Assembly: GCA_031288215.1 (NCBI GenBank)
Contig: JAITRV010000007.1
Coordinates: 1 to 31,291, forward strand
DNA from: Spirochaetaceae bacterium
GTDB taxonomy: Bacteria; Spirochaetota; Spirochaetia; Treponematales; Breznakiellaceae
Direction: 5' to 3'
DNA length: 31,291 nucleotides
Part shown: positions 13,806-22,364 of the stretch, piece after piece
Numbering within the stretch: position 1 is the first letter of the stretch
Layout of the letters: the number at the start of each line of letters is the position of its first letter
Position numbers and translations under genes: made by a program
Notes under the pieces: model-generated
What the model saw: only the letters and a program-made list of their open reading frames with translations
The model's database searches: none
What the model was told of the DNA's origin: nothing

Positions 13806-14917
13806 GCGACGGCGCTCTTTCGCAGGATGAAATAGATGCTCTGTTGGCGGGGGTAGATTCCTCCGGTTCCGGGGGGGCGGCGGCCGCCGCCCCGGAACCC
13901 TCCGGCGGTTCCGAGGAGGATCGCCGGGCCCTGCAGGACTTTTTTGCCGGTACCGTGGGGTCCCTGTCCTCCAACCTCTCCACCATGACCGGCGCCGATG
14001 TCTCGATCCGGGGGCCCCAGGTGGAATTCTCCAACCGGGACGCCTTCCTCCGGCAGCTCCCCGACATGGTTACCGCGGTAAAGGCGGACTTTAACTCGGG
14101 CTTCCCCGGGGAACATTCCTTCATTATCTCCGAGGATACCGCCAAGAGCATCGCCAGCCTCATGAACAAAGAGGAAAACATCCAGTTGGACGAGATGGCC
14201 ATGTCGGTGATCGGCGAGGTGGTCTCCCAGATGGTGGGAACCCAGATTACCGCCCTCACCCAAAAGACGGGAAACAAGTCCATCGCCTCCATGTCCCCGG
14301 AGGCCGCCAATGTGCCCAAGGCGGTGGCCGCCATGCCCGGCGGCGCCTTTATCGCCGCCGCCTACCAGCTTAACCTGGGGGACGGATCGAACCGCCAAAT
14401 CTGGGAAATCCTCGGCTCCTCCGTTTCCGCGGACATTGCCCGGGCCTTAAAGGGCCCCGCGGCGGCGCCGCCGCCGTCCCCCGCCGCCATGCCCTCCTTT
14501 GGGGGGGCCGCCATCCCCTCCGGGGGAGCGCTGCCCGGTATGGGCGGCGGGCCGCTGTCCGGCATGGGGGGCATGAACATACCCCCCATGGGACAGCCCA
14601 CCAATGTCCAGTCGATCCAGTTCCCCAGCCTGATCCCCCAGCTTACGACCCAGGAGCAGGGCAATATCAGCCTCCTCATGGATGTCTACATGGAGATGAC
14701 CGTGGAATTGGGCCGTACCCGGAAACTGATCAAGGAAATCCTGGGAATGGGGGAGGGGACCATCATAGAGCTGGACAAACTCGCCGGGGAACCGGTGGAT
14801 ATCCTGGTGAACCACAAGCTCATTGCCAAGGGGGAAGTGGTGGTGATCGACGAAAATTTCGGCGTTCGGGTCACAGAAATCGTTTCCCCTATGGAAAGAA
14901 TGAACGATTTGAGTTAG
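13802..14917 (+). CDS. fliY: Flagellar motor switch protein FliY (FliN-type)
   Basis: A 371-residue protein with a second FliM-like N-terminus, LSQDEIDALLAG, then a CheC/FliY-like domain (about 40-215). A flexible Pro/Gly/Met-rich linker (about 218-270, PGMGGG and SGMGGM) leads to a C-terminal FliN/SpoA domain (about 288-362: MEMTVELGRTRKLIKEILGMGEGTI begins it). FliY replaces FliN in spirochetes and Firmicutes, forms the base of the C ring and may dephosphorylate CheY-P. It overlaps fliM by four bases. The gap to fliO (about 120 bases) is the next break in an otherwise tight operon. Confidence 0.94.
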   Translation: MSDGALSQDEIDALLAGVDSSGSGGAAAAAPEPSGGSEEDRRALQDFFAGTVGSLSSNLSTMTGADVSIRGPQVEFSNRDAFLRQLPDMVTAVKADFNSGFPGEHSFIISEDTAKSIASLMNKEENIQLDEMAMSVIGEVVSQMVGTQITALTQKTGNKSIASMSPEAANVPKAVAAMPGGAFIAAAYQLNLGDGSNRQIWEILGSSVSADIARALKGPAAAPPPSPAAMPSFGGAAIPSGGALPGMGGGPLSGMGGMNIPPMGQPTNVQSIQFPSLIPQLTTQEQGNISLLMDVYMEMTVELGRTRKLIKEILGMGEGTIIELDKLAGEPVDILVNHKLIAKGEVVVIDENFGVRVTEIVSPMERMNDLS

Positions 14918-15037
14918 AATATGAAATAACGGCGAATTTTTTTGCCGGGTCTGATCCGGCATGTCAGCGGATTCCTGGATATCGGAATTGTTGGATATTC
15001 GGATCTGAAAGATCAGTTGGTACTTGGGAGGGGAAAA

Positions 15038-15709
15038 CTGAATCGTATAGGTATTTTTACGGCCCTCATGGTCATCGTCTTCTCACTCGGCCGGCCGGCC
15101 GGCGTATCCGCCCAGGATGCGGGGGCGCCGGATAACGGCCTGCCCCGTCCCGTCGGGGAGAGCGGCCCCGTCGGTGACGGAGGGGCGGGCGAAGCGGGCG
15201 GGGGAGGGGCCTCCCCGGAAGCGGGCCTGTCCCTGGACGAGGAGCCGGAAGCCGCCGCCTTCACCGGAACCGGCCCTTCCGCCCGCTCCGCGGTTCTCAG
15301 GATGGTCCTCGTCCTGGCCCTGGTGGCGGTTTTCATCTATATCGCCGTCTTTATCATGAAACGGCTCCTCAAGGGTATCGCCCGGCCCCAGGAATCCTCC
15401 AATCCCTACCTCAAAGTGCTGGCCACCGTCCATCTGGGGTCCAACCACTTCCTCCACGTGGTTGCCCTGGGGCCCGCGCAGGCCTGGCTCGTGGGGTCCG
15501 GCGACGGCGGGGTCCGCCTCATCGCCGAAATTGAGGACCGGGAAACCGTGGACTCCCTGCTCCTGGACGCCTCCCGGAACAACGCCGGCGCGGGGAAATT
15601 TGCGGACTTCCGCAGCATTTTCCGCCGGCTTGGCGGGGGAAAGGCGGAAGACCCCGGCCTCAGCCCGGATAATATCCGCAAGCGCCGGGAAAGGCTGCGG
15701 GGCCTATGA
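15038..15709 (+). CDS. fliO: Flagellar biosynthesis protein FliO (FliZ), probable CTG start
   Basis: A FliO-family protein with an N-terminal signal-like segment (LNRIGIFTALMVIVFSLG, then GVSA-QDAG), a Gly/Pro/Glu-rich stretch, a membrane helix at about 87-107 and a basic cytoplasmic domain (KVLATVHLG, HFLHVVALGPAQAWLVGSGDGGV). FliO helps assemble FliP in the export gate. The frame is open back to a TTG at 14942, and another TTG is at 15017, but neither has a ribosome site. CTG 15038 lies 6 bases after GGGAGG (15026-15031) and gives a neat signal peptide, so it is preferred (223 residues). The ATG at 15068 would cut the signal. Its stop overlaps fliP by four bases. Confidence 0.82.
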   Translation: MNRIGIFTALMVIVFSLGRPAGVSAQDAGAPDNGLPRPVGESGPVGDGGAGEAGGGGASPEAGLSLDEEPEAAAFTGTGPSARSAVLRMVLVLALVAVFIYIAVFIMKRLLKGIARPQESSNPYLKVLATVHLGSNHFLHVVALGPAQAWLVGSGDGGVRLIAEIEDRETVDSLLLDASRNNAGAGKFADFRSIFRRLGGGKAEDPGLSPDNIRKRRERLRGL

Positions 15710-16536
15710 GGGGCGCCGCGTTCCGCTCCCGCCGGGGGGCATTGGTGTTGACGGCGATCCTCTTTTTCCCCGCGGCGGCCTTCGCCCAGAGTCCGCCCTT
15801 TCCCGATATGTCCACCGGGGGCACCATGGACATCCCCACCCCCCCGGCGGACCCGGTGATCCCCTTCATCGACTTGACCATCCGGAACCCCGAATCGGGC
15901 CGGGAAGTGGCCTTTTCCGTCCAGCTCCTCCTCCTCCTCACGGTCCTCGCCCTGGCGCCGAGCATCATCATCCTGATGACCAGCTTCCTGCGGATCTCCA
16001 TCGTGCTGGACTTTATCAAGCGGGCCCTCTCCCTCCAGCAGGTGCCCCCGAACCAGGTGCTCCTGGGGATAGCCCTGTTTCTGACGATCTTTATCATGTG
16101 GCCTACCTTTGAGGGGATATACGAAAACTCCCTGTTGCCCCTGTCGGAGGGGGCCATCTCCGTGGAGGCCGCCTACCGGGAGGCCGAGGGCCCGCTGCGG
16201 CTCTTCATGTACCGGCAGATGCGGGGAAATCCCGGCAATATCCGGCTTTTCATGGCCATGCGGGGGCTGGACCGGCCCAACACCCTGGCGGATGTCCCCA
16301 CCTACGTGCTGATCCCCGCTTTCATCCTCAACGAGTTGACCGTGGCCTTTAAAATTGGGATACTACTCTTTATTCCCTTTATCGTAATCGACATGGTAGT
16401 GGCCAGCGCCCTCATGTCCATGGGGATGATCATGCTCCCTCCGGTGATGATCTCCATGCCCTTTAAGCTGATCCTCTTCATCCTCGTGGACGGATGGGGG
16501 CTCTTGACGGACCAGATCGTCCGTTCCTTTTTATAG
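15706..16536 (+). CDS. fliP: Flagellar export gate protein FliP
   Basis: A 276-residue core component of the FliPQR export gate. It has a cleavable signal peptide (cut near AFA-Q28) and four later membrane helices. FliP signatures include LTVLALAPSIIILMTSFLRI, LQQVPPNQVLLGIALFLT, LIPAFILNELTVAFKIG and PPVMISMPFKLILF. The start overlaps the fliO stop as ATGA. Signal peptides are normal for FliP. The length suits the family (about 245-280). Confidence 0.97.
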   Translation: MRGAAFRSRRGALVLTAILFFPAAAFAQSPPFPDMSTGGTMDIPTPPADPVIPFIDLTIRNPESGREVAFSVQLLLLLTVLALAPSIIILMTSFLRISIVLDFIKRALSLQQVPPNQVLLGIALFLTIFIMWPTFEGIYENSLLPLSEGAISVEAAYREAEGPLRLFMYRQMRGNPGNIRLFMAMRGLDRPNTLADVPTYVLIPAFILNELTVAFKIGILLFIPFIVIDMVVASALMSMGMIMLPPVMISMPFKLILFILVDGWGLLTDQIVRSFL

Positions 16537-16545
16537 GAGGCGCCG

Positions 16546-16815
16546 GTGAGTATCGGGGAAGTGACCAGCCTCCTGCGGGGGGGCATCATGGAGGTGCTTT
16601 TTTTGGCGGCGCCCCTCCTCTTTTCCGCCCTTATCGTGGGGCTGGTGGTGGCCATTCTCCAGGCCACCACCTCGATTCAGGAGCAGACCCTCACCTTTGT
16701 CCCCAAGGTGGTGGCCATCCTCCTGGTGCTGGGTTTCCTGGGGGGCTGGATGTTCTCCTCCCTGGGGGACTATACGGTGGAATTGTTCAGGATGATACCC
16801 GCCATGGCGCGTTAG
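16546..16815 (+). CDS. fliQ: Flagellar export gate protein FliQ
   Basis: An 89-residue protein with two membrane helices, as expected for FliQ, which packs around FliP and FliR in the export gate. Typical segments are PLLFSALIVGLVVAILQATT, SIQEQTLTFVPKVVAI and the terminal PAMAR. The GTG start at 16546 is well supported by AGGAGG at 16535-16540, which itself overlaps the end of fliP. Confidence 0.96.
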   Translation: MSIGEVTSLLRGGIMEVLFLAAPLLFSALIVGLVVAILQATTSIQEQTLTFVPKVVAILLVLGFLGGWMFSSLGDYTVELFRMIPAMAR

Positions 16816-16852
16816 TCCCGGCGGGTTTAGGAGTTTTTATGGAAAGGAGCTT

Positions 16853-17653
16853 ATGGAAGCACAGGTAATCGGGGAAATCCTCGCCGCCGCTCCGGCATTT
16901 CTCCTCATCGCGGCCCGGGCGCTGGCTATGATCGAGACCGCCCCCCTCCTCTCCTCGGAGGCGAACCCCCAGGCCGCCCGAATCGCCCTGGCGGCCTTTG
17001 CCGCCTATGCCGCCTTTCCCACCGCCGCGGCCTACCCCGCCGGGATTTCCCCCTCGGGCTTGACCTTCGTCTTTCTGGTTGCCGGGGAGGCGGTGATCGG
17101 CGTCATCATCGGCTTTTTTATGACCCTGATCTTCTCGGCCTTTTCCACCGCGGGGCAGTTCTTCTCCCTCCAAATGGGCTTCGGGGCCTCGGAAACCTTC
17201 GATCCCCTGGCCCAGATAGAGAACCCCCTGATGGGCCAATACCTGAACCTGGTGGCCATGCTGGTCTTCCTCTCCGCCGGGGGGTTCCGGGAACTCTTCC
17301 TCGGCGGCTTCTGGGCCTCCCTCAGATCCGTCAGCGTCCTCTCCCTGGTTGCGGGCCGGGAGCCGATCCTGGGGATGCTCCTGGCGGGGCTTTCCCGGCT
17401 CTTTCTGGACGCCATGGTGATCTCCATGCCCATCCTGGGCACCCTCTTCCTCACCACCCTGGCCACGGGGCTTATTTCCAAGGCGGCCCCCCAGATCAAC
17501 ATCCTCACCGAGGGCTTCCCCCTATCGATCACCGTGGCCTTTATCCTGATCCTGGCCACCATGCCCTTCATGGTGGAAGCCTTCAGCCGGACGGTGGAAT
17601 CGGGCTTCTCCGCCCTGGAAACCCTCTACGTCCGCATCGGAGACCGCCTATGA
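16853..17653 (+). CDS. fliR: Flagellar export gate protein FliR
   Basis: A 266-residue membrane protein with about six helices. FliR features include FLLIAARALAMIETAPLLSS, GEAVIGVIIGFFMTLIFSA, the QMGFGASETFDPLAQ loop and ISMPILGTLFLTTLATGLISKAAPQINI. FliR completes the FliPQR gate and contacts FlhB. AAAGGAG at 16843-16849 supports ATG 16853. The stop overlaps the flhB start (ATGA), and a GGAGA near its end serves flhB. Confidence 0.96.
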   Translation: MEAQVIGEILAAAPAFLLIAARALAMIETAPLLSSEANPQAARIALAAFAAYAAFPTAAAYPAGISPSGLTFVFLVAGEAVIGVIIGFFMTLIFSAFSTAGQFFSLQMGFGASETFDPLAQIENPLMGQYLNLVAMLVFLSAGGFRELFLGGFWASLRSVSVLSLVAGREPILGMLLAGLSRLFLDAMVISMPILGTLFLTTLATGLISKAAPQINILTEGFPLSITVAFILILATMPFMVEAFSRTVESGFSALETLYVRIGDRL

Positions 17654-18888
17654 TAAGGACGCTCCTCCCTCGGCAGAGCATCGCCGTTCCCCCGTTAAAC
17701 GGGGGGCCCGGGGGGTTCCCAACCCCCCGGCAGGGGTGTGGGGGCGGCGCCCCCACCTGCTCCCCCCGCGCCCTCGCCCGGGCCATGGACCTCCAGTGGT
17801 TTGCCGCGGAGGATGAGGGCCGCACCGAGGAGCCCTCGGAATACAAGATCCGCAAGGCCCGGGAGGAGGGCCGGGTCGCCAAGAGCCAGGAACTCACCGG
17901 GGCCCTGGTCCTCCTTCTCCCCGCCCTGGCGATCCTCTTTCTGGCCCCCTCCATGCTCAGGACCTGTATGGAGATGATCCGCTTTTTCTTCTCCCGGGCG
18001 GTGGAACTGGACCCGGTGAAGGACCGGATCATCCTCCGGGCCTTTTTTTCCTACTTTATCCGCCTGGCCCTGCCCGTCACCGCGGTCGCCATGGTGTCGG
18101 CGATCTTCGCCAACCTGGTCCAGACGGGGCTGCTTTTTACCACCAAGCCCCTGGTCCCGGACTTTTCCAAGATAGTCCCCCGGCTGGGCAAGTATTTTCA
18201 GCGGACCCTTTTCTCCATGGAGGGGCTTTTCAACTTTACCAAATCGGTGGTCAAGATGGGGATCATCGCCGCGGTGGCCTTCTTCCTGATCCGCGCCGAA
18301 ATCATGAAACTGGCCAACCTGCAATCCGCGGAACTCTGGACGTCCCTGGGCCTGGTGGCTTCCATCGCCGTCAGGATGCTCATCGTCTCGGCCCTGCTCC
18401 TGTTGGTCCTGTCCATCCCGGATTTTCTCTTTCAGCGCTGGCAATACCGGGAATCCCTCAAGATGACCCGGCAGGAGGTGAAGGAGGAGCGGAAGATGTA
18501 CGAGGGGGACCCCCAGATCAAGAGCCGCCTCCGCCGGCGGATGCACGAGATCATGACCCGGAACATGATGGCCGCCGTGCCCCGGGCGGACGTGGTGATC
18601 ACCAACCCGACCCACTATGCGGTGGCCCTGGAATACCACAGCGAGCAGTGGACGGCCCCCCGGCTGACCGCCAAGGGGGAGGACGAGGTGGCCCTGCGGA
18701 TCCGCCGGATTGCCGAGGAACACGGGGTTCCCCGGGTGGAGAACAAACCCCTGGCCCGCTCGCTCTACGCGGAGGTGGAGGTGGGGGAACTGATACCGGA
18801 GCAGTATTATGAGGCCATTGCCATTGTTCTGGCCTCCGTCCGGCGGCTCAACGAGGAACGCCGCCGGGTCGAGGATATGGGGGCATGA
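17650..18888 (+). CDS. flhB: Flagellar export switch protein FlhB with repeat-derived N-terminal extension
   Basis: FlhB switches export specificity by self-cleavage at NPTH, here N319-P320-T321-H322 in VVITNPTHYAVALEY. Four membrane helices precede a cytoplasmic domain (YRESLKMTRQEVKEERK). The normal FlhB start, MDLQWFAAEDEGRTEEPSEYK, is at residue 46 (ATG 17785), which has no ribosome site. ATG 17650 overlaps the fliR stop and has GGAGA 7 bases upstream. Translation from 17650 reads through a GC-rich palindromic repeat (17694-17757) and gives an extra Gly/Pro/Cys-rich segment of about 45 residues. From residue 46 the NPTH position would be 274, normal for the family. The core identity is certain; which start is used is not. 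Confidence 0.94.
   Translation: MIRTLLPRQSIAVPPLNGGPGGFPTPRQGCGGGAPTCSPRALARAMDLQWFAAEDEGRTEEPSEYKIRKAREEGRVAKSQELTGALVLLLPALAILFLAPSMLRTCMEMIRFFFSRAVELDPVKDRIILRAFFSYFIRLALPVTAVAMVSAIFANLVQTGLLFTTKPLVPDFSKIVPRLGKYFQRTLFSMEGLFNFTKSVVKMGIIAAVAFFLIRAEIMKLANLQSAELWTSLGLVASIAVRMLIVSALLLLVLSIPDFLFQRWQYRESLKMTRQEVKEERKMYEGDPQIKSRLRRRMHEIMTRNMMAAVPRADVVITNPTHYAVALEYHSEQWTAPRLTAKGEDEVALRIRRIAEEHGVPRVENKPLARSLYAEVEVGELIPEQYYEAIAIVLASVRRLNEERRRVEDMGA
17694..17757 (+). repeat. Dispersed GC-rich double-hairpin repeat, copy A (inside flhB)
   Basis: The order is GTTAAAC, six G, C, stem CCGGGGGG (17708-17715), a 7-base loop, stem CCCCCCGG (17723-17730), CA-GGGG-TG, stem TGGGGG (17739-17744), a 5-base loop, stem CCCCCA (17750-17755), CC. 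It matches copy B at 29413-29475 block for block with equal block lengths after the first seven bases. All stems are identical and the differences fall in loops and spacers. Here it is in frame with flhB. Confidence 0.85.
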
Positions 18889-18969
18889 TGAAACGAGGGG
18901 AGTGGCGGGGATCGCGCCGTGTTTTGCGCGTGAATTCCGGAAACGGGGATTTTAAGGGAGGAACTGCGG

Positions 18970-21069
18970 ATGTCTGACGCGGGAAGGCTCGCCGAGGGTT
19001 CTTTATTCAGGGATAAGACCGATCTCTTTATTGCCGTCGCGGTGGTGGCGGTGGTGATGATGCTGATCATCCCCCTGCCCACGGTTCTCCTGGATACCCT
19101 CATGGCCTTGAACCTGATCCTCTCCCTCCTGATCCTCCTCATCGTCCTCTACACCAAGAAGCCCACGGATTTCAGCATCTTCCCCACCCTGCTCCTGGTG
19201 ATCACCGTCTTCGGCCTGGCCCTGAACATCTCCTCCACCCGGCTGATCCTCACCAAGGGGGCGGCCTTTGACGGGCGGATGATCCGGGCCTTTTCCAGCT
19301 TCGTGGTGGGTTCCGGGGGCACCGAGGGCCTGGTGGTGGGATTCATCATCTTCATCGTGATCATCGCGGTCCAGGCGGTGGTCATCACCAAGGGGGCCAC
19401 CCGGATCGCCGAGGTGGCCGCCCGATTCGCCCTGGACGCCATGCCCGCCAAACAGATGGCCATCGAGTCGGAGTACAATTCCCAGGCGATCACCGAAGAG
19501 GAGGCCATTGCCCGGAAAAACGACCTCCAGCGGGAGGTGGACTTCTACGGGGCCATGGACGGTTCCAGCAAATTCGTCTCCGGCAACGTCAAGGTGGGGA
19601 TCCTGATCACCGTGGTGAACATCCTGGGGGGAATCATCATCGGATCGGTCTTTCACGGGGAGGGCCTCTCCGCGGCGGTGGGGACCTACGTGGCCTTCTC
19701 CATCGGCGACGGCCTCCTTTCCCAGTTCCCCGCCCTCCTGGTTTCCACCGCCACGGGGATCATCGTCACCCGATCGGTTTCCGACGGCACCTTTGGGGAG
19801 GACGCCTCCACCCAGTTCTCCCGGGACAGCCGGATCTACTGGATCGGCGCCGTGGTCCTGGGGGCCTTCTCCCTGCTTCCGGGCTTCCCCTGGTACGTCC
19901 TCGTCCCCATGGCCGCGGCCCTGGCCTTCCTGGCCTACCGCCTGGGCCGGAAGCAGCTCCGCCAGGAGGCGGCGGCCACCCGGAAGGCGGCGGAGGCCCG
20001 GCGGCCCAAGGAGGACGCCGCGGAAATGGCCCCGGTGGTGCCCCTGGACCCCATGTCCCTGGAACTGGGCTACGGCCTCATCCCCCTGGTGGACCGGGAC
20101 AAGGGCGCCGAACTCCTGGAGCGGATCCAGCGGATCCGCCGGGAATCGGCCCTGGACCTGGGGCTCGTGATCCCCCGGATCAGGATCATCGACAATATGC
20201 GCCTGGAACCCTCGGAATACTGCTTTAAGATAAAGGGGGTCGACGTGGGCCGGGGCAAGATCCGCATGGGCTACTACCTCTGCATCAACCCCGGAGGGGT
20301 GCAGGAGGAAATCGCCGGGGAAAAAACCCGGGACCCCGCCTTCGGGCTCCCGGCCCTCTGGGTCAGCGAGGATAAACGCGCCGACGCGGAACGGGCGGGG
20401 TATACCGTGGTGGATTCCGCCTCGATCATCGCCACCCATTTGACGGAGATCATCAAGCGCAATGCCGCGGAACTCCTGGGACGGCAGGACATTCAGGCCA
20501 TCCTGGACAGTTTGAAGACCGATTATCCCGCGGTGGTAAGCGAGGCCCAGAAATCCTTGAGCCTGGGGGACATCCAGAAGGTCCTCCAGGGGCTGCTCCG
20601 GGAACGGGTGTCCATTCGGAACCTGGTGGCCATCCTGGAGGCCCTGGCCGACTACGGCCCCCTGATGAAGGATATCAAGGATATTCAGTTCCTCATTGAA
20701 AAGTCCCGGCAGGCCCTGGGGCGGCAGATCTGCCTCCAGTATGCCGGGGATGAGCGGATCCTCCGGGTACTGGCCATCGATCCGGGGCTGGAAAGGAAGA
20801 TCATCGACAGCGCCGTCACCACATCTTCGGGGCCCGTCGCCGCCCTGGAACCGGCCCTCCAGAAGGCCTGGATCAAGGCCCTGACCCGGTCCATTGCCGC
20901 GGTGGAGGAACGGGGCTGGCTTCCGGTGATCCTCTGCTCCGAGGCGGCCCGGCATCTGGTAAAATCCTCCTCGGATCGGGAACTGCCCAACCTGGCGGTA
21001 CTTTCCGTTCCGGAATTGAGCCAGGATATAACCGTGGAAGCGGTGGGAGAGATAAAACTTGAAACATGA
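18970..21069 (+). CDS. flhA: Flagellar export apparatus protein FlhA
   Basis: A 699-residue export-gate protein. About eight membrane helices fill residues 15-325, with the conserved FHIPEP-type segments TDFSIFPTLLLVITVFGLALNISSTRLIL (starting near 55) and DAMPAKQMAIESEYNSQAITEEEA. The large cytoplasmic domain that docks substrates and chaperones occupies about 350-699. GGGAGG at about 18956-18961 precedes ATG 18970. An 81-base gap separates it from flhB. FlhA forms the nonameric ring of the proton-driven exporter. The length is normal and no key segment is missing. Confidence 0.97.
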   Translation: MSDAGRLAEGSLFRDKTDLFIAVAVVAVVMMLIIPLPTVLLDTLMALNLILSLLILLIVLYTKKPTDFSIFPTLLLVITVFGLALNISSTRLILTKGAAFDGRMIRAFSSFVVGSGGTEGLVVGFIIFIVIIAVQAVVITKGATRIAEVAARFALDAMPAKQMAIESEYNSQAITEEEAIARKNDLQREVDFYGAMDGSSKFVSGNVKVGILITVVNILGGIIIGSVFHGEGLSAAVGTYVAFSIGDGLLSQFPALLVSTATGIIVTRSVSDGTFGEDASTQFSRDSRIYWIGAVVLGAFSLLPGFPWYVLVPMAAALAFLAYRLGRKQLRQEAAATRKAAEARRPKEDAAEMAPVVPLDPMSLELGYGLIPLVDRDKGAELLERIQRIRRESALDLGLVIPRIRIIDNMRLEPSEYCFKIKGVDVGRGKIRMGYYLCINPGGVQEEIAGEKTRDPAFGLPALWVSEDKRADAERAGYTVVDSASIIATHLTEIIKRNAAELLGRQDIQAILDSLKTDYPAVVSEAQKSLSLGDIQKVLQGLLRERVSIRNLVAILEALADYGPLMKDIKDIQFLIEKSRQALGRQICLQYAGDERILRVLAIDPGLERKIIDSAVTTSSGPVAALEPALQKAWIKALTRSIAAVEERGWLPVILCSEAARHLVKSSSDRELPNLAVLSVPELSQDITVEAVGEIKLET

Positions 21070-21134
21070 GCGAAGGTCCGAAGCGGCGGCGTATACGCGG
21101 CGGACAATGTATTTAAAGAAGGATAACACGTTAT

Positions 21135-22337
21135 ATGGAAACGTTTACTGAGCAAGGGTTCACCTATTCTGAATGCCTCCAAAAGATCCGGTCGAAATAT
21201 GGGGAAAAGATTACCGTCCTGAACCAGAAATCCGTGCGGATCGGGGGATTTCTCGGTCTTTTTACCAGGGACGGGGTGGAATTGACCGGCATCATCAAGG
21301 AATATCCCCGCTATACCCACGGGTCGGCGGTCCCGAAACCCCTGGATTTCCAGGAGGCCAAGGAACAGGTCCTTGCCGCGGCAAACCGGCCTTCCCCGCC
21401 GAAACCCGATCCCCTCCAGCAGGCGATCCTCAAGGAGGTCCTGGAGATAAAGAAGCGGATCGCGGAAAGCCCCTCCGAGGAGCATCCCACCCTGAAACAA
21501 CTCGGGGAACTCCTGGAACTCAACGATTTCTCTCCCTCCTATAGCCGGAACATCCTGGACCGGGTGAAGAAGGAATGTTCTCTGGAGGAACTGGAAAATT
21601 ACGACAAGGTTCAGGACCGGGTGGTGGAATGGATAGGGGAAAGCATCCGGATCTATTCCGGGGATACCTCGAAAAAACATCCCCGGATCATGATCCTGGT
21701 GGGCCCCACCGGGGTCGGGAAGACCACCACCATCGTTAAATTGGCGGCGATCTTCGGTCCCGGCAATAAGGGCCGCCGGCCCCTCTCGATCCGGCTTATC
21801 ACCGTCGATTATTACCGCATCGCCGCTACCCAGCAGTTGGAGCGCTACGGGGATATCATGGAGGTCCCCGTAACCTGCGTGGACAACGTCGAGGACCTCC
21901 GCAAAACCGTCGCCCTCTACCGGGAGGGGGTGGACCTCATCCTGGTGGATACCATCGGGAGGAGCCCCCGGGCGGCGGTGGAACTGGCCGAGATGAAGCA
22001 GCTTCTGGACGGCTGCGGATCCGGGGCGGAGATCCACCTGGTGGCGGCGGCCCCCACGAAGTACCGCGATATCCGGGAAATATTCCAGCAGTTTGAACCC
22101 TTTAATTACCGGTCGGTGATTATCTCTAAGATGGATGAGACCATCCGGGTGGGAAACGTGATCAGCGCCCTGGCGGAGAAAGAGAAGCCCCTTTCCTATA
22201 TTACCGACGGGCAGGGGGTGCCCAATGACATCCACCGCGCCGACGCCGTGCGCTTCCTCCTTAACCTGGAAGGCTTTAAGATAGACCGGGACCGGATCGA
22301 TGAACGGTTTTCCCCGGATGAATCGGAAAAAATCTAA
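21135..22337 (+). CDS. flhF: Flagellar biosynthesis GTPase FlhF
   Basis: A 400-residue SRP-type GTPase that sets flagellar position and number. The N-terminal B domain is followed by helices of the N domain, then the G domain with Walker A GPTGVGKTT (190-198) and TVDYYRIAATQQL (223-235). The G3 motif reads DTIGRSP (272-278), where DTAGRS is usual. ISKMDE occurs later. The start at 21135 has GAAGGA about 11 bases upstream, a little distant. FlhG follows within 27 bases, the usual partner arrangement in polar-flagellated bacteria and spirochetes. Confidence 0.94.
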   Translation: METFTEQGFTYSECLQKIRSKYGEKITVLNQKSVRIGGFLGLFTRDGVELTGIIKEYPRYTHGSAVPKPLDFQEAKEQVLAAANRPSPPKPDPLQQAILKEVLEIKKRIAESPSEEHPTLKQLGELLELNDFSPSYSRNILDRVKKECSLEELENYDKVQDRVVEWIGESIRIYSGDTSKKHPRIMILVGPTGVGKTTTIVKLAAIFGPGNKGRRPLSIRLITVDYYRIAATQQLERYGDIMEVPVTCVDNVEDLRKTVALYREGVDLILVDTIGRSPRAAVELAEMKQLLDGCGSGAEIHLVAAAPTKYRDIREIFQQFEPFNYRSVIISKMDETIRVGNVISALAEKEKPLSYITDGQGVPNDIHRADAVRFLLNLEGFKIDRDRIDERFSPDESEKI

Positions 22338-22364
22338 AATCGGAATAAGATAACGGAGATAATG

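Noticed and set aside
14944..14960. GCCGG/CCGGC stem after a T run as a terminator behind fliY
   Set aside because: The T run precedes the stem instead of following it, so it fits a terminator on neither strand.
17694..17757. G-quadruplex as the main function of the G-tracts in the repeat (also in copy B)
   Set aside because: The G runs are matched by complementary C runs in conserved hairpin arms, which explains them better.
21089..21098. 10-bp palindrome GCGTATACGC before flhF as an operator
   Set aside because: Short, single occurrence, no promoter element nearby; likely chance in GC-rich spacer.
19003..21129. 708-codon open frame on the minus strand opposite flhA
   Set aside because: It is fully antisense to a clear flhA and has a low-complexity Gly/Asp/His/Gln composition expected from GC-rich codon bias.
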